Source: Actinomadura litoris
GTDB lineage: Bacteria > Actinomycetota > Actinomycetes > Streptosporangiales > Streptosporangiaceae
DNA length: 64,000 nt
Direction of reading: 5' to 3'
NCBI RefSeq assembly: GCF_009733595.1
Contig: NZ_WOFH01000007.1
Coordinates: 372,001-436,000 of the forward strand
The notes under the pieces are model-generated. The model saw only the letters and a list, made by a program, of their open reading frames with translations, was not told the origin of the DNA and searched no databases. Positions within the stretch are counted from its first letter, which is position 1. Each line of letters opens with the position of its first letter. A program made the translations under genes and the position numbers. Of the stretch, positions 25,658-36,685 are shown piece after piece.

Positions 25658-26365
25658 ATGAACCCGACCGGCTATCGCGAGACGCCGCTCCAGGTCGCGG
25701 GGCTGGTGTGCGCCTGGGAGGCCGCGCTGCCCCCCGGCGCCGACCCGTACCTGCAGCGCGTGGTGCCGGACGGGTGCATGGACCTGATCTGGTCGCAGGA
25801 GGGGATCATGGTGGCCGGGCCCGACACCGGCCCGGCCCCGGCGCTGCTGCGTCCGGGCGACGCGATGGTCGCGGTCCGGTTCGGGCCGGGCGCGGCGCCG
25901 CCGGTGCTGGGGGTGCCGGCCGACGCCGTCCGGGACGTGCGGCCGCCGCTGCGGGAGCTGTGGGGCGCGGAGGCCGACCGGCTCGCGGAGGCGGTCGCGG
26001 CCGCGCGGACGGCGCGGGAGCGCGGCGCGGTGCTGGTGGCGGCGGTGGCGGCGCGCGCGGCGGCGGCCGGGCCCGCCGATCCGCTGGTGCCCGCGGTGGT
26101 GCGGGGCCTGGCGCACGGGTCGGTCCGGGCGGTCTCCGACGAGCTGGGCGTGGGCGAGCGGCAGCTCCGGCGCCGGTCGCTGGCGGCGTTCGGGTACGGG
26201 CCGAAGACGCTCCAGCGCGTCCTGCGGTTCCAGCGGGCGCTGCGGCTGGCGCGCACCGGGGGGCCGCTCGCGGACGTGGCGTACGCGGCGGGCTACGCCG
26301 ACCAGGCGCACCTCGCGCACGAGGTGCGGGACCTGGGGGGCGAGCCCATCCGCGCCCTCCTGTGA
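25658..26365 (+). CDS. AraC family transcriptional regulator (DUF6597-type sensor domain)
   Basis: 235 residues. The N-terminal part has RVVPDGCMDLIWSQEG and AVRFGPGAAPPVLGVPAD, typical of the beta-barrel sensor in this subgroup. The C-terminal half is an AraC DNA-binding domain with ELGVGERQLRRRSLAAFGYGPKTLQRVLRFQ and DVAYAAGYADQAHLAHEVRDLGG, two helix-turn-helix units. AGGAGG lies just before the ATG. Divergent to the PfpI gene, its most likely target. Inducer unknown. Confidence 0.92.
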   Translation: MNPTGYRETPLQVAGLVCAWEAALPPGADPYLQRVVPDGCMDLIWSQEGIMVAGPDTGPAPALLRPGDAMVAVRFGPGAAPPVLGVPADAVRDVRPPLRELWGAEADRLAEAVAAARTARERGAVLVAAVAARAAAAGPADPLVPAVVRGLAHGSVRAVSDELGVGERQLRRRSLAAFGYGPKTLQRVLRFQRALRLARTGGPLADVAYAAGYADQAHLAHEVRDLGGEPIRALL

Positions 26366-26378
26366 CCCTCCTGGGGCG

Positions 26379-27257
26379 TCAGGGCTTGAGCCTGCCGTAC
26401 GCCTTCAGCGTGCGGAGGCGCTCGACGGTCAGGAACCCCCGCCAGTCGTGGCGGGTGACCGGCGTCCAGACGGGGAAGTTGACGTCCCAGCCGCCGTGCT
26501 CCCCCCGCGCGTCGATCAGCGCGTCCAGGTGCGCGTCGATGACCTCGGCGGTGAACAGGCGCCGCCCGAGGCCGCCGGGGGCGGGGGCGAAGTCGAGCGG
26601 GGAGTGCACCGCGCCCTCGGCGGACGGGTCGAGGGTCGCCGGCGCGGCGAGCGCGTCGCGGACGCGGGCGAAGGCGGCCTCCGCGCGGTCGCGGTCGGGG
26701 ACGTGGTCGAGGAACATCAGGATGGCCAGGGCGTCGTAGGGGCCGGGCTCGGCGCCCTCGTCCTCCAGGTGCCGCCAGCAGAACGCGGTGGCGGGCCCGA
26801 GCCACGGGTGGTCGGATCCGGCGCGGTGGAGCAGGCCCGCGAGCGAGGCGGTGGGGTTGATCGTGCCGCGCTCCTCGCCGGAGGCCCGCCACCACGGGCC
26901 ATGCGGCGTCTCCCGGACGGAGGGCAGCACGAACGGCACTCCCCCGTCCTCGTAGGTGATGGACGCCAGGTGGTCCCCGATGCGCGCCACGGCGGGGTCG
27001 TCGCTCGCGCCCGCCTGGTGGAGGATCTCCAGGGCGTGCTGCGCGGGGACGGGCTGGCTGCCCTCGCCGCGCAGGTCGGGTTCGAGGGCGTGCCCGTATC
27101 CGCCGTCGGGGTTCTCGTAGGGGCGGAGCGCGGCCAGCACGGGCTCGGCGCGCCCGCCGCGGAAGTGCAGGGCGAAGCGGTGGCGGTCTATGAGGCGCCC
27201 GTCGCGCAGCAGGCACTCCTCGGCGCGGGCCAGGTCGGCGTCGTTCAGAACCTTCAT
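26379..27257 (-). CDS. Uncharacterised protein with terpene-cyclase/prenyltransferase-like helical repeats
   Basis: 292 residues. RPYENPDGGYGHALEPDLRG and HGGWDVNFPVWTPVTRH resemble the QW-type repeats of alpha/alpha-barrel proteins related to prenyltransferases. The Asp-rich catalytic motif of terpene cyclases is not seen, so enzyme activity is uncertain. A TAGCGT box 7 nt before the ATG at 27257 supports that start. Convergent with the AraC gene, with 13 bp between the stop codons. No link to a neighbouring pathway is evident. Confidence 0.82.
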   Translation of the reverse strand: MKVLNDADLARAEECLLRDGRLIDRHRFALHFRGGRAEPVLAALRPYENPDGGYGHALEPDLRGEGSQPVPAQHALEILHQAGASDDPAVARIGDHLASITYEDGGVPFVLPSVRETPHGPWWRASGEERGTINPTASLAGLLHRAGSDHPWLGPATAFCWRHLEDEGAEPGPYDALAILMFLDHVPDRDRAEAAFARVRDALAAPATLDPSAEGAVHSPLDFAPAPGGLGRRLFTAEVIDAHLDALIDARGEHGGWDVNFPVWTPVTRHDWRGFLTVERLRTLKAYGRLKP

Positions 27258-27264
27258 GGGCCCC

Positions 27265-27270
27265 ACGCTA
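27265..27270 (-). promoter_or_regulatory. -10 box TAGCGT before the helical-repeat gene
   Basis: TANNNT box 7 nt before the ATG at 27257; no ribosome site. Confidence 0.45.
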
Positions 27271-27548
27271 GGGCGGCCGCCGCGAACCGGTCTTGTAGGA
27301 AACGGACACCGCCGCGGACGCCCGCGGCGTGGGTGGGCCCGGCCACCCCAGCGGTGGGTGGCCGGGCCCCTGATGTCCCGCGTGCGGGGTGCGGGAGTCC
27401 GCGCGACCTGCGGCGACACGGTGACCGGCGCCGCCTGCCGGTGTCCGGCCGTCGCGTGGCCGAACGTAGCCGACCGCATCGGGGAGCACAAGTTGACGCG
27501 CGCGCCCCACGCGTCGCACCTGCCCCGACGCCGCCTCGCGCGGGGCGG

Positions 27549-29456
27549 TCACACCTTCGCCTCCGACCACTGGACGCGCGACCCGAACAGGACCCGCAGG
27601 GCGCGCTGCGCCTCGGCCAGGTCGGTGCAGGGCGGCTTGCCGCCGACCCGGAGGCGGCCCTCGTGGACGGTGCCGTCGTCCTCGGTGCGGCGGACGAGGA
27701 AGCGCACCGCCCACTGGTCCTTCCTGGCCCAGAACGTCGCCTGGACGACGGCGTCCCGGTCCAGGAGCCAGCTTCCGTCGCGTCCGAGCAGCTCAGCGGG
27801 CGTGCTGTCGAGGAGCCTCCCGATCCGCTCCCGGACCGGGAGGGTGGACATGCCGCCGCGCATCGCCTCGGCCGCCGAGATCCGCACGAACAGCACGCCG
27901 ACGTCCAGGACGAGCGCGTCGTAGAAGTCGCCGTCCTCCTCCACCCCGTACAGCACGCCGACGAGGTCGACGGAGGCCCGGCCGGGCGCCTCGGGGCGGT
28001 GGGCGGGGTCGGCGCCCCACCCGGTCAGCCAGTCGCGGAGCGCCGGGACGTGCGCGGGGCCGAACACGTCGGGGACGACGGCCACCAGGTCGATCACGGT
28101 GCCGTCCGGGCCGGTGAGCGCGACGGGCTCGCCCGACCAGGAGAGCCGGGCGGCGACCCGTCCGGACGCCAGCAGCGCGGAGGTGACGAGCGCGCGCAGG
28201 TGCCCCACGAGCGCCTCGGGCCGCTCCCGGGTGCCGCCGGACAGCTCCCGGCCCAGCGCCGGCCCGGCGCCGCGCTCCAGGTCGGCGAGGACCGTCCCGA
28301 GCGCGGCCGGGGTGGTGCCCCCGGTGCGCTCGGCGGCGGCGAGCAGGTCCAGCGCGGCCTCGTCGGCCTGGAGCCGGGCGGTGCGGGCGGCGAGGTCGTC
28401 CCAGCCGAGCGCGGTGGCGTCGGCGCCGAACATCGCGGCGCCCAGCCGCTCCCCGAGCGCGGCCGGGTCGGTGAGGAGGGCGGTCGCGGGACGGGCGTCG
28501 GGGACGAGCCCGCCCGGTTCGGGGCAGGCCGCGATGGCCCTGAGCCGTTCGGCGAGCGTCGGGTGCGAGTCGTAGGGGTCGCGCTCCTCCGGCTCGTCCA
28601 GCACCTGGCCCAGTTCGGCGAGGCGGACCGGTTCGGCGAGCACGGCGCGGAACCCGCCGAGCAGGTCGGCGGGGACCAGGCCGTAGCGGGCACCGGGCGC
28701 GGCGAGGCGGTTCAGGAAGAACGCCCAGGCGGCGGCGGTGACGCGGACGGACCGGAGCGCGGCCGCGGCGGCCTCCCGCCCCGACAGCTCGACCATGAAC
28801 CGGTCGGCCTCGATCTCCTGGGAGCGCCGCACCGCCTGCGACACCCGGAAGTAGACCTTCGCGTACCCGGTGAAGACCTTCCCCAGGACGGCGCTCAGCC
28901 CGCCGCCGCCCTCCAGCGCGCCGAGCGTGCGCTCCAGCGCGACCGAGCCGCGGTAGGTGATGCCGCCGAGCCGGGTGTGCCGCCCGCCGTAGTGGCCGAG
29001 CTCGTGGCCGAGGACGGCGCGGAGCTGGGCGACCGTGAGCGCCTCGACCAGCGGCACCCCGATGATCATGTAGCGGCGGCGGGCGGCGAGGCCGAACCAG
29101 CGGGTCTCCTCGCTCACCGCGGCGTTCACGTCCGGGACGAACCGGACCTCGTCGGGCGGGCGGGTGCCGATCCGCCCGGCCAGCTCGTCGATCGCGGCCC
29201 ACAGCGCGGGCTCCTCGGCCCGTCCGGCGGGCAGGCCGCCGGGCGGCTCGGGACGGTGCCTGGACGCCTTGACCAGCGCGCCGAGCAGCGGCACCGACAC
29301 CACCAGCATGCCCACGCCGATCTTGACGGTGGCGAGGCCGGGGGCGCGGACCATGAGGTGGAGCGCCAGGCCGGCGACGGCGAACACGGCGAGGGTGAGC
29401 AGGTAGTAGCCCGCGAGCAGCGCGACGGCCACGGCGGCGCGTAAGGAGGTCTTCAC
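27549..29456 (-). CDS. M48 family membrane metallopeptidase
   Basis: 635 residues. Two membrane helices lie at about 8-33 and 42-62. The zinc motif HELGHY (151-156) follows VAQLRAVLG, and EIEADRFMVELSG supplies the third zinc ligand (Glu) at about 220. Beyond about residue 300 there is a long region without known motifs, containing DPYDSHPTLAERL, which is common in M48 proteins. HtpX/Ste24 relatives degrade damaged membrane proteins. The long C-terminal half is unusual and may be a regulatory domain. GTG start. Stands alone. Confidence 0.9.
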   Translation of the reverse strand: MKTSLRAAVAVALLAGYYLLTLAVFAVAGLALHLMVRAPGLATVKIGVGMLVVSVPLLGALVKASRHRPEPPGGLPAGRAEEPALWAAIDELAGRIGTRPPDEVRFVPDVNAAVSEETRWFGLAARRRYMIIGVPLVEALTVAQLRAVLGHELGHYGGRHTRLGGITYRGSVALERTLGALEGGGGLSAVLGKVFTGYAKVYFRVSQAVRRSQEIEADRFMVELSGREAAAAALRSVRVTAAAWAFFLNRLAAPGARYGLVPADLLGGFRAVLAEPVRLAELGQVLDEPEERDPYDSHPTLAERLRAIAACPEPGGLVPDARPATALLTDPAALGERLGAAMFGADATALGWDDLAARTARLQADEAALDLLAAAERTGGTTPAALGTVLADLERGAGPALGRELSGGTRERPEALVGHLRALVTSALLASGRVAARLSWSGEPVALTGPDGTVIDLVAVVPDVFGPAHVPALRDWLTGWGADPAHRPEAPGRASVDLVGVLYGVEEDGDFYDALVLDVGVLFVRISAAEAMRGGMSTLPVRERIGRLLDSTPAELLGRDGSWLLDRDAVVQATFWARKDQWAVRFLVRRTEDDGTVHEGRLRVGGKPPCTDLAEAQRALRVLFGSRVQWSEAKV

Positions 29457-29565
29457 AGGGGGTTCTCATCGCTACCGGGTCCCGCGACGCGAGACGATCT
29501 TCAGGGTGCCGAAATGGTAGCGGGGCCCGGCGCGGGCGTCCCCCGGTTCTCCGGTGCGCGATCTT

Positions 29566-30015
29566 CTAGTCGCAGCCGGCCCAGGACGCCGACTCGTCGA
29601 GGGTCTCGAACCGCTCGGTGAGGCTGAACCAGTTGCCCGAGTCGTCGCGGAAGATGGCCTCGATCCCGTAGGGGCGGCGCTCGGGCCGCTGGACGAACGT
29701 GACGCCCTTCGCCGACAGCTCCTCGTAGGTCGCCTGGCAGTCGTCGGCCGTGAACGCCCCCGCACCGAGGACGCCCTTGGCCAGCAGCGCCCTGAACCGC
29801 TCGGCGGAGGCGGGGTCCATCGACGGCGGCCCCGGCACCATCAGCGCGATCTTGAGGTCGGGCTGGTCCTTGGTGCCGACCGTGACCCAGCGCATCCCGC
29901 CCTCGCCGAGCGTGCGGTCGTCGCGGACCTCCAGCCCGAGCCTGCCGGTGAAGAACTCCAGGGCCGAGTCCTGGTCGAGCACCCAGACGGTGGCCAGGCC
30001 GAGCGCGGTGATCAT
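29566..30015 (-). CDS. VOC family (glyoxalase/extradiol-dioxygenase-like) protein
   Basis: 149 residues made of two beta-alpha-beta-beta-beta modules: VWVLDQDSALEFFTGRLGLEV and AFTADDCQATYEELSAKGVTFV, ending FRDDSGNWFSLTERF. The second half has the Glu of the metal site (GIEAIFRDDSGN). Members bind or transform small molecules or act as resistance proteins; the substrate cannot be read. GGGAGC before the ATG. Downstream of, and on the same strand as, an AraC-type regulator 113 bp away, so possibly regulated by it. Confidence 0.9.
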   Translation of the reverse strand: MITALGLATVWVLDQDSALEFFTGRLGLEVRDDRTLGEGGMRWVTVGTKDQPDLKIALMVPGPPSMDPASAERFRALLAKGVLGAGAFTADDCQATYEELSAKGVTFVQRPERRPYGIEAIFRDDSGNWFSLTERFETLDESASWAGCD

Positions 30016-30128
30016 GTTCGTGCTCCCTTCGCGGACGTCATCGGGGAGGTTCCCCGGCTGGTCACGCTAGGTCCCGCCGGGGCGGCCGGACTTCTCCGAA
30101 ATTGCTACCGGCCCGACCGGAACCCCTG

Positions 30129-30536
30129 TCAGGCGCGGAAGCCGCCCGCCCAGAACATCACGAAGCAGCCGGGGACCGGGTCGGGGGCCGTGCGGCGGGC
30201 GCCCGCGCGGAACTGCGTCGGCGTCATCCCCTCCATCTGCTTGAACCGCGTGCAGAACGTGCCGAGGCTGCTGAACCCGACCCGCATGCAGATGTCGGTG
30301 ACGGTCAGGTCGGCCGAGCGGAGCAGGTCCTTGGAGCGCTCGATGCGGCGGCGGGCGAGGTAGCGGCCGGGCGTCTCCCCGTAGGCGTCGCGGAACAGCC
30401 GGACGAAGTGGTACGGCGAGTACCCGGCGCGCGCGGCGACGGCGGCGACGTCGAGCGGCTCGGCCCAGTCGCGGTCCATGACGTCCTTGGCCAGCCGCAG
30501 CCGATGGAGCACCGCGATGTCCGGTCCGTCCCCCAT
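30129..30536 (-). CDS. AraC family transcriptional regulator, DNA-binding domain only
   Basis: 135 residues, essentially only the AraC helix-turn-helix pair: DVAAVAARAGYSPYHFVRLFRDAYGETPGRYLARRRIE and TVTDICMRVGFSSLGTFCTRFKQMEGMTPTQF. No ligand-binding domain, as in SoxS/MarA or small VOC-linked regulators. The tail ends PGCFVMFWAGGFRA. It precedes a VOC gene on the same strand, an arrangement common in actinomycetes. Confidence 0.92.
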   Translation of the reverse strand: MGDGPDIAVLHRLRLAKDVMDRDWAEPLDVAAVAARAGYSPYHFVRLFRDAYGETPGRYLARRRIERSKDLLRSADLTVTDICMRVGFSSLGTFCTRFKQMEGMTPTQFRAGARRTAPDPVPGCFVMFWAGGFRA

Positions 30537-30549
30537 CCCCCGATGGTCG

Positions 30550-30600
30550 CACGGAGACCGGCCGGGCGCCCCGCGTCGGGGCGACCGGCCGGTCTCCGTG
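30550..30600 (-). terminator. Terminator of gltBD
   Basis: A perfect 16-bp stem (CACGGAGACCGGCCGG and complement) with a GC-rich loop, about 50 bp after the gltD stop. Confidence 0.85.
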
Positions 30601-30602
30601 CC

Positions 30603-30655
30603 CAGGCGGTAGGTGCTCAGGCGGTGGGTGCTCAGGCGGTGGGTGCTCAGGCGAT
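30603..30655. repeat. 15-bp tandem repeat at the gltD stop codon
   Basis: CAGGCGGTGGGTGCT occurs three times in a row (first copy with one change) and a fourth partial copy includes the gltD stop. On the coding strand each unit carries an in-frame TGA, so the gene is followed by two more in-frame stops. Confidence 0.88.
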
Positions 30656-32110
30656 CGGACGCGCGGTCGGCGGGATCGGGTACGGCAGCGCCGTCTCCCC
30701 GCTGAGGTAGGCGTCGACGCCGTGCGCGGCGGCGCGGCCCTCGGCGATCGCCCAGACGATCAGCGACTGGCCGCGGCCCATGTCGCCGGCGGCGAACACG
30801 CCGTCCACCGACGTCCGGTAGTCGGCGTCGCGGACGACGTTGCCGCGCTGGTCCAGCTCGACGCCGAGCCGGTCGAGCAGCCCCTCGCGCTGCGGGCCGA
30901 GGAAGCCCATCGCGAGCGTGACCAGCTCCGCCGGGATCTCCCGCTCGGTGCCCTCGATCGGCTTGAACCCGGTCGAGGGGCCGCCGACCTCGACGAGCCG
31001 CAGCGCCCGCACGTTCCCGTCGGCGTCGCCCACGAACTCCGTCGTGGACACCGCGTACACGCGGTCGCCGCCGAGCCCGGCGAGCTCCTCGTGGGCGCTC
31101 TCCATCTTGAACAGCATCGGGTAGGTCGGCCAGGGCTGGGCGTCGGGCCGGGTCTCCGGCGGCCTCGGCATGATCTCCAGCTGGGTGACGGACGCGGCGC
31201 CCTGCCGGATCGCGGTGCCGACGCAGTCGGCACCGGTGTCACCGCCGCCGATCACCACGACGTGCTTGCCCTTCGCGGAGATCGGCGACTCGGCGAAGTC
31301 GCCCTCCTGCGCCCGGTTGGACGGCGGCAGGTACTCCATCGCCTGGTGAACGCCGTTCAGCTCCCGCCCGGGGACGGGCAGGTCGCGCCAGACGGTGGCG
31401 CCGCCCGCGAGGACGACAGCGTCGTGGGAGGCGCGCAGCTCGTCCGCGGTGACGTCGACGCCGACGTCCACCGACGTGCGGAACGCGGTGCCCTCGGCGC
31501 GCATCTGCGCGAGCCGGCGGTCCAGGTGCCGCTTCTCCATCTTGAACTCGGGGATGCCGTAGCGCAGCAGGCCGCCGATCCGGTCGGCGCGCTCGTACAC
31601 CGTGACGTCGTGCCCGGCGCGGGTGAGCTGCTGCGCGGCGGCGAGCCCGGCGGGCCCCGAGCCGACGACCGCGACCTTCTTGCCGGTCTTCACCGCGGGC
31701 GGGCGCGGCCGCACCCAGCCCTCGGCGAACGCCCGGTCGATGATCTCGACCTCGACCCGCTTGATCGTCACCGGGTCCTGGTTGATGCCGAGGACGCAGG
31801 CGCTCTCGCACGGGGCGGGGCACAGCCTCCCGGTGAACTCCGGGAAGTTGTTGGTGGCGTGCAGCCGCTCGATCGCCTCGTGCCAGTCCCCCCGGTAGAC
31901 CAGATCGTTCCACTCGGGGATGAGGTTGCCGAGGGGGCAGCCCTGGTGGCAGAACGGGATGCCGCAGTCCATGCAGCGGCTCGCCTGCCGCTCCAGCCGG
32001 TCGGTGCCGAAGTCCTCGTAGACCTCCGACCAGCTCCGGATGCGGACGTCGACCGGGCGGCGCTTCGGAAGCTCCCGTCCGGCGGTCAGGAAACCCTTCG
32101 GGTCGGCCAT
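30647..32110 (-). CDS. gltD: Glutamate synthase (NADPH), small subunit
   Basis: 487 residues. N-terminal Fe-S domain with [23 protein letters not shown] and [13 protein letters not shown], cysteines for two 4Fe-4S clusters. FAD site [17 protein letters not shown] and NADPH site [20 protein letters not shown]. It takes electrons from NADPH and passes them to GltB for conversion of 2-oxoglutarate and glutamine to two glutamates. Normal length. Follows gltB by 15 bp, in one operon. Confidence 0.98.
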   Translation of the reverse strand: MADPKGFLTAGRELPKRRPVDVRIRSWSEVYEDFGTDRLERQASRCMDCGIPFCHQGCPLGNLIPEWNDLVYRGDWHEAIERLHATNNFPEFTGRLCPAPCESACVLGINQDPVTIKRVEVEIIDRAFAEGWVRPRPPAVKTGKKVAVVGSGPAGLAAAQQLTRAGHDVTVYERADRIGGLLRYGIPEFKMEKRHLDRRLAQMRAEGTAFRTSVDVGVDVTADELRASHDAVVLAGGATVWRDLPVPGRELNGVHQAMEYLPPSNRAQEGDFAESPISAKGKHVVVIGGGDTGADCVGTAIRQGAASVTQLEIMPRPPETRPDAQPWPTYPMLFKMESAHEELAGLGGDRVYAVSTTEFVGDADGNVRALRLVEVGGPSTGFKPIEGTEREIPAELVTLAMGFLGPQREGLLDRLGVELDQRGNVVRDADYRTSVDGVFAAGDMGRGQSLIVWAIAEGRAAAHGVDAYLSGETALPYPIPPTARPIA

Positions 32111-32125
32111 GTGCGGATCCCCCTC

Positions 32126-35100
32126 TCAGCTCTGCGCGGCGGCCATGACGGCCTCGTCGACGTCGCGCCCCTCGGCCTCGGCCTGGGCCATCGCGTCCAG
32201 GACGCGCCGGTAGTCACGCGGCATGATCTTGGTGAAGCGGAGCGCGGCGGTGTCCCAGTCGGCCAGCAGCCGCGCCGCGACCCGCGACCCGGTCTCGGTG
32301 AGGTGCCGCGCCGCCAGCGTCCGGACGAACTCCAGGTCGGCCTCGTCGAGCGGCTCCAGGTCGACCATCTCGCCGTTGACCCGCTCGGGCACGAGGTCCA
32401 GGACGTAGGCGATCCCGCCGGACATCCCCGCCGCGAGGTTGCGCCCCGTCCGGCCGAGGATGACCGCGCGGCCGCCGGTCATGTACTCGCAGGCGTGGTC
32501 GCCGACGCCCTCGACGACGGCGGTCGCGCCGGAGTTGCGGACGCAGAACCGCTCGCCGACGACGCCCCGGGCGAACAGCTCGCCCGAGGTCGCGCCGTAC
32601 AGGATGACGTTGCCGCCGATGATCTGCTCCTCGGCCGCGAACGCCGAGCCCGGGTGCGGGCGCAGCGTCAGCCGCCCGCCCGACAGGCCCTTGCCGACGT
32701 AGTCGTTGGCGTCGCCGACGAGCCGCAGCGTGATCCCGCGCGGCACGAACGCGCCGAAGGAGTTGCCCGCCGAGCCGGTGAAGGTGACGTCGATGGTGTC
32801 GTCGGGCAGCCCGCCGCCGCCCCACGTCCGGGTCACCTCGTGGCCGAGCATCGTGCCGACCGTCCGGTTGACGTTGCGGATCGGCAGCTCCAGCCGCACC
32901 GCGTCACCGAACGCGATCGCGCCCTCGGCGAGCTGGATCAGCGTGTTGTCCAGGGCCTTCTCCAGGCCGTGGTCCTGCTCGGCGACGCGGTGCAGCGCCG
33001 CGCCGGGCGCCCGCTCGGGCGCGTGCAGGATCGGCGCGAGGTCGAGCCCGGCCGCCTTCCAGTGCTCGACGGCCTCGCGGGTGTCGAGCATCTCGACGCG
33101 CCCGACCGCCTCCTCCAGCGTCCGGAAGCCGAGCGCCGCGAGGTACTCGCGGACCTCCTCGGCGACGAACTCGAAGAAGTTGACGACGAACTCCGGCTTC
33201 CCGGCGAACCGCTCGCGCAGGACGGGGTTCTGCGTCGCGACGCCGACCGGGCAGGTGTCGAGGTGGCAGACCCGCATCATCACGCAGCCCGACACCACGA
33301 GCGGCGCGGTCGCGAAGCCGAACTCCTCGGCGCCGAGCAGCGCCGCGACGACCACGTCCCGGCCGGTCTTCATCTGCCCGTCGGCCTGCACGACGATCCG
33401 GTCGCGCAGCCCGTTCAGCAGCAGCGTCTGCTGGGTCTCGGCGAGGCCCAGCTCCCACGGCGCGCCCGCGTGCTTGAGCGAGGTGAGCGGCGAGGCGCCG
33501 GTGCCGCCGTCGTGCCCGGAGATCAGCACGACGTCGGCGTGCGCCTTGGACACCCCGGCCGCGACCGTCCCGACCCCGACCTCGGAGACGAGCTTGACGT
33601 GCACCCGCGCCGCCGGGTTCGCGTTCTTCAGGTCGTGGATGAGCTGCGCGAGGTCCTCGATCGAGTAGATGTCGTGGTGCGGCGGCGGCGAGATCAGCCC
33701 GACGCCCGGCGTGGAGTGCCGGGTCTTGGCGATCCACGGGTAGACCTTGTGGCCGGGGAGCTGGCCGCCCTCGCCGGGCTTGGCGCCCTGCGCCATCTTG
33801 ATCTGGATGTCGTCGGCGTTGGTGAGGTACTCGGAGGTGACGCCGAACCGGCCGGAGGCGACCTGCTTGATCGCACTGCGGCGCAGGTCGCCGTTCTCGT
33901 CCGGGACGAAGCGGGACGGGTCCTCCCCGCCCTCGCCGGTGTTGGACTTGCCGCCGAGCCGGTTCATCGCGATCGCGAGCGTCTCGTGCGCCTCGGCCGA
34001 GATCGAGCCGTAGGACATCGCGCCGGTGGAGAACCGCTTGACGATCTCCGATACCGGCTCGACCTCCTCGATCGGCACCGGCGGCCGCTCGCCCTCGCGG
34101 AGCCGGAACAGGCCCCGCAGCGTCATCAGCCGCCCGGCCTGCGAGTCGACCCCGGAGGTGTACTCCTTGAAGATCTCGTACCGGCGGGTGCGGGTCGCGT
34201 GCTGGAGCTTGAACACCGTGTCCGGGTCGAACAGGTGCGGCTCGCCCTCGCGGCGCCACTGGTACTCGCCGCCGACCTCCAGCGTGCGGTGCGCGGGCTC
34301 GTTGCCGCCCGCCGGGTAGGCGCGGCGGTGCCGCGCGGCGACCTCGCGGGCGAGCACGTCGAAGCCGACGCCGCCGAGCCGGGACGTCGTCCCGGTGAAG
34401 CAGCGCGCCACCACGTCCGCGCCGAGCCCGATCGCCTCGAAGATCTGCGCGCCGGTGTAGGACGCGACCGTGGACACGCCCATCTTCGACATGACCTTCA
34501 GGACACCCTTGCCGTAGGCCTTCACGAGGTTGCGGACGGCCCGTCCGGACGGCACGCCCTCGATCGCGCCGCCGCGGACGAGGTCCTCGACGGTCTCGAT
34601 GGCCAGGTAGGGGTTGATCGCGGACGCGCCGTACCCGATCAGCAGCGCCATGTGGTGGCACTCGCGGGCCTCGCCGGTCTCGATCACGAGGCCGACCCGG
34701 GTGCGGGTCTTCTCCCGGATCAGGTGGTGGTGGACGGCGCCGGTGAGCAGCAGCGACGGGATCGCGGCGCGGGCGGAGTCGGCGCCGCGGTCCGACAGCA
34801 CGATGATCCGCGCGCCGGCGTCGATGGCCCGGCTCACCTCGGAGTTGATCTCCGCCAGGCGCGCCTCCAGCGCCGCTCCCCCGCCGGCGACGTCGTACAG
34901 GCCGTGCACGACGTGGGCGTGCAGGTGCGGCAGCGAGCCCTCGTCGTCGATGTGGATGATCTTGGAGAGCTCGTCGTTGTCGAGGATCGGGGTCGGCAGC
35001 ACGAGCCGCCGGCACGAGTCCGGGCCGGGCTCCAGGAGGTTGCCCTCCGGCCCGAGCGTGGACTGGAGCGAGGTGACGAGCTCCTCGCGGATCGCGTCCA

Positions 35101-36685
35101 GCGGCGGGTTCGTGACCTGCGCGAACAGCTGCTTGAAGTAGTCGAACAGCAGCCTCGGACGCTGCGAGAGCACCGCGACCGGGGTGTCGGTGCCCATCGA
35201 GCCGATCGGCTCCGCGCCCGTCCGCGCCATCGGCGACAGGATGACGCGCTGCTCCTCCAGCGTGTAGCCGAACGTCTGCTGGCGCTTGACGAGCGTCTCG
35301 TGCGTCGGGATCTCCCGCTCGCGCTGCGGCAGCTCCTCGAACCGGACGAGGCCCTCGTGCAGCCACCGGCCGTAGGGGTGCTCGGCGGCCAGCTCGGCCT
35401 TGACCTCGTCGTCCTCGACGATCCGCCCCGCCTCGGTGTCGATCAGGAAGATCTTGCCGGGCTGCAGGCGGCCCTTGCGGACGACCTTGGCGGAGGGGAT
35501 GTCCAGCACCCCGGCCTCGCTCGCCAGCACGACCAGGCCGTCGTCGGTCACCCAGTAGCGGCCGGGGCGCAGGCCGTTGCGGTCCAGCACGGCGCCCGCG
35601 AGCGTCCCGTCGGTGAAGCTGACGCTGGCCGGGCCGTCCCACGCCTCCATGAGCGTCGAGTGGAACTCATAGAACGCGCGGCGCTCGGCGTCCATCTCCG
35701 CGTGGTTCTCCCACGCCTCGGGGATCATCATCAGCACCGCGTGCGGCAGCGACCGGCCGCCCAGGTGCAGCAGCTCCAGGCACTCGTCGAAGGAGGCCGT
35801 GTCGCTCGCCTCGATGTCGATCACCGGGAAGATCCGGGACAGGTCGCCGGGGATCAGGTCGGAGGCCAGCAGCGCCTCGCGGGCGCGCATCCAGTTCCGG
35901 TTGCCCTTCACCGTGTTGATCTCGCCGTTGTGGGCGATGAACCGGTACGGGTGGGCCAGCTCCCAGGCCGGGAACGTGTTGGTCGAGAAGCGCGAGTGGA
36001 CCAGCGCGATCGCGCTGGTGAAGCGGGGGTCGGACAGGTCGGGGAAGAACGGCTGGAGCTGCGGGGTCGTCAGCATCCCCTTGTAGACCATCGTCCGGCT
36101 GGACAGGCTCGGGAAGTAGACCGGCGCGTCCTGCTCGGCGCGCTCGCGCATGCAGAAGACGGCACGGTCCAGCTCCAGGCCCGCCTTCCCCTCGTGCGGG
36201 CCGCCGGCGGCGGGCGCCACGAAGAGCTGGGCGAAGTGCGGCATGACCCGCCGCGCGGCGGGGCCGGTGAAGTCGGGGTCGTAGGGCAGCTCGCGCCAGC
36301 CGAGGACCGTCAGGCCCTCCTCCGCGCAGAGCGCCGCCACCTGCGCGACGGCGGCCTCGCGCTCCTCGCGGCCCGCGGGCAGGAACGCCAGTCCGGCGGC
36401 GTACCGGCCCGGCTCGGGCAGCGCGAAGTCGCAGACCTCGCGCAGGAACGCGTCGGGGATCTGGACGAGGATGCCGACGCCGTCCCCGTCGTCGGGCTCG
36501 GCGCCGACGGCCCCGCGGTGGTCCAGGTTCCGCAGGACGGTCAGCGCGTTCTGGACGATGTCGTGGCTCTTGCGTCCGTGCAGGTCGGCGACGATGCCGA
36601 CGCCGCATGCGTCGTGCTCGTTCGCCGGGTCGTAGAGCCCCTGGGAATGGGGGCGGCCCGGTGGTGTGAGGGCAGCAGAAGCCAT
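32126..36685 (-). CDS. gltB: Glutamate synthase (NADPH), large subunit
   Basis: 1519 residues. Class II amidotransferase domain, with the nucleophile Cys in [13 protein letters not shown] (about residue 28, after a short propeptide removed on maturation). The central domain follows, then the FMN-binding synthase domain ([34 protein letters not shown]). A 3Fe-4S site has C-x5-C-x4-C in [16 protein letters not shown], and the C-terminal beta-helix contains repeated G-x-x-G turns. It forms the main ammonia-assimilation route with glutamine synthetase. GGGAGG before the ATG. First gene of gltBD. Confidence 0.98.
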   Translation of the reverse strand: MASAALTPPGRPHSQGLYDPANEHDACGVGIVADLHGRKSHDIVQNALTVLRNLDHRGAVGAEPDDGDGVGILVQIPDAFLREVCDFALPEPGRYAAGLAFLPAGREEREAAVAQVAALCAEEGLTVLGWRELPYDPDFTGPAARRVMPHFAQLFVAPAAGGPHEGKAGLELDRAVFCMRERAEQDAPVYFPSLSSRTMVYKGMLTTPQLQPFFPDLSDPRFTSAIALVHSRFSTNTFPAWELAHPYRFIAHNGEINTVKGNRNWMRAREALLASDLIPGDLSRIFPVIDIEASDTASFDECLELLHLGGRSLPHAVLMMIPEAWENHAEMDAERRAFYEFHSTLMEAWDGPASVSFTDGTLAGAVLDRNGLRPGRYWVTDDGLVVLASEAGVLDIPSAKVVRKGRLQPGKIFLIDTEAGRIVEDDEVKAELAAEHPYGRWLHEGLVRFEELPQREREIPTHETLVKRQQTFGYTLEEQRVILSPMARTGAEPIGSMGTDTPVAVLSQRPRLLFDYFKQLFAQVTNPPLDAIREELVTSLQSTLGPEGNLLEPGPDSCRRLVLPTPILDNDELSKIIHIDDEGSLPHLHAHVVHGLYDVAGGGAALEARLAEINSEVSRAIDAGARIIVLSDRGADSARAAIPSLLLTGAVHHHLIREKTRTRVGLVIETGEARECHHMALLIGYGASAINPYLAIETVEDLVRGGAIEGVPSGRAVRNLVKAYGKGVLKVMSKMGVSTVASYTGAQIFEAIGLGADVVARCFTGTTSRLGGVGFDVLAREVAARHRRAYPAGGNEPAHRTLEVGGEYQWRREGEPHLFDPDTVFKLQHATRTRRYEIFKEYTSGVDSQAGRLMTLRGLFRLREGERPPVPIEEVEPVSEIVKRFSTGAMSYGSISAEAHETLAIAMNRLGGKSNTGEGGEDPSRFVPDENGDLRRSAIKQVASGRFGVTSEYLTNADDIQIKMAQGAKPGEGGQLPGHKVYPWIAKTRHSTPGVGLISPPPHHDIYSIEDLAQLIHDLKNANPAARVHVKLVSEVGVGTVAAGVSKAHADVVLISGHDGGTGASPLTSLKHAGAPWELGLAETQQTLLLNGLRDRIVVQADGQMKTGRDVVVAALLGAEEFGFATAPLVVSGCVMMRVCHLDTCPVGVATQNPVLRERFAGKPEFVVNFFEFVAEEVREYLAALGFRTLEEAVGRVEMLDTREAVEHWKAAGLDLAPILHAPERAPGAALHRVAEQDHGLEKALDNTLIQLAEGAIAFGDAVRLELPIRNVNRTVGTMLGHEVTRTWGGGGLPDDTIDVTFTGSAGNSFGAFVPRGITLRLVGDANDYVGKGLSGGRLTLRPHPGSAFAAEEQIIGGNVILYGATSGELFARGVVGERFCVRNSGATAVVEGVGDHACEYMTGGRAVILGRTGRNLAAGMSGGIAYVLDLVPERVNGEMVDLEPLDEADLEFVRTLAARHLTETGSRVAARLLADWDTAALRFTKIMPRDYRRVLDAMAQAEAEGRDVDEAVMAAAQS

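Noticed and set aside
26448-29444. A 998-codon plus-strand frame opposite the helical-repeat and M48 genes.
   Set aside because: Antisense shadow crossing an intergenic region.
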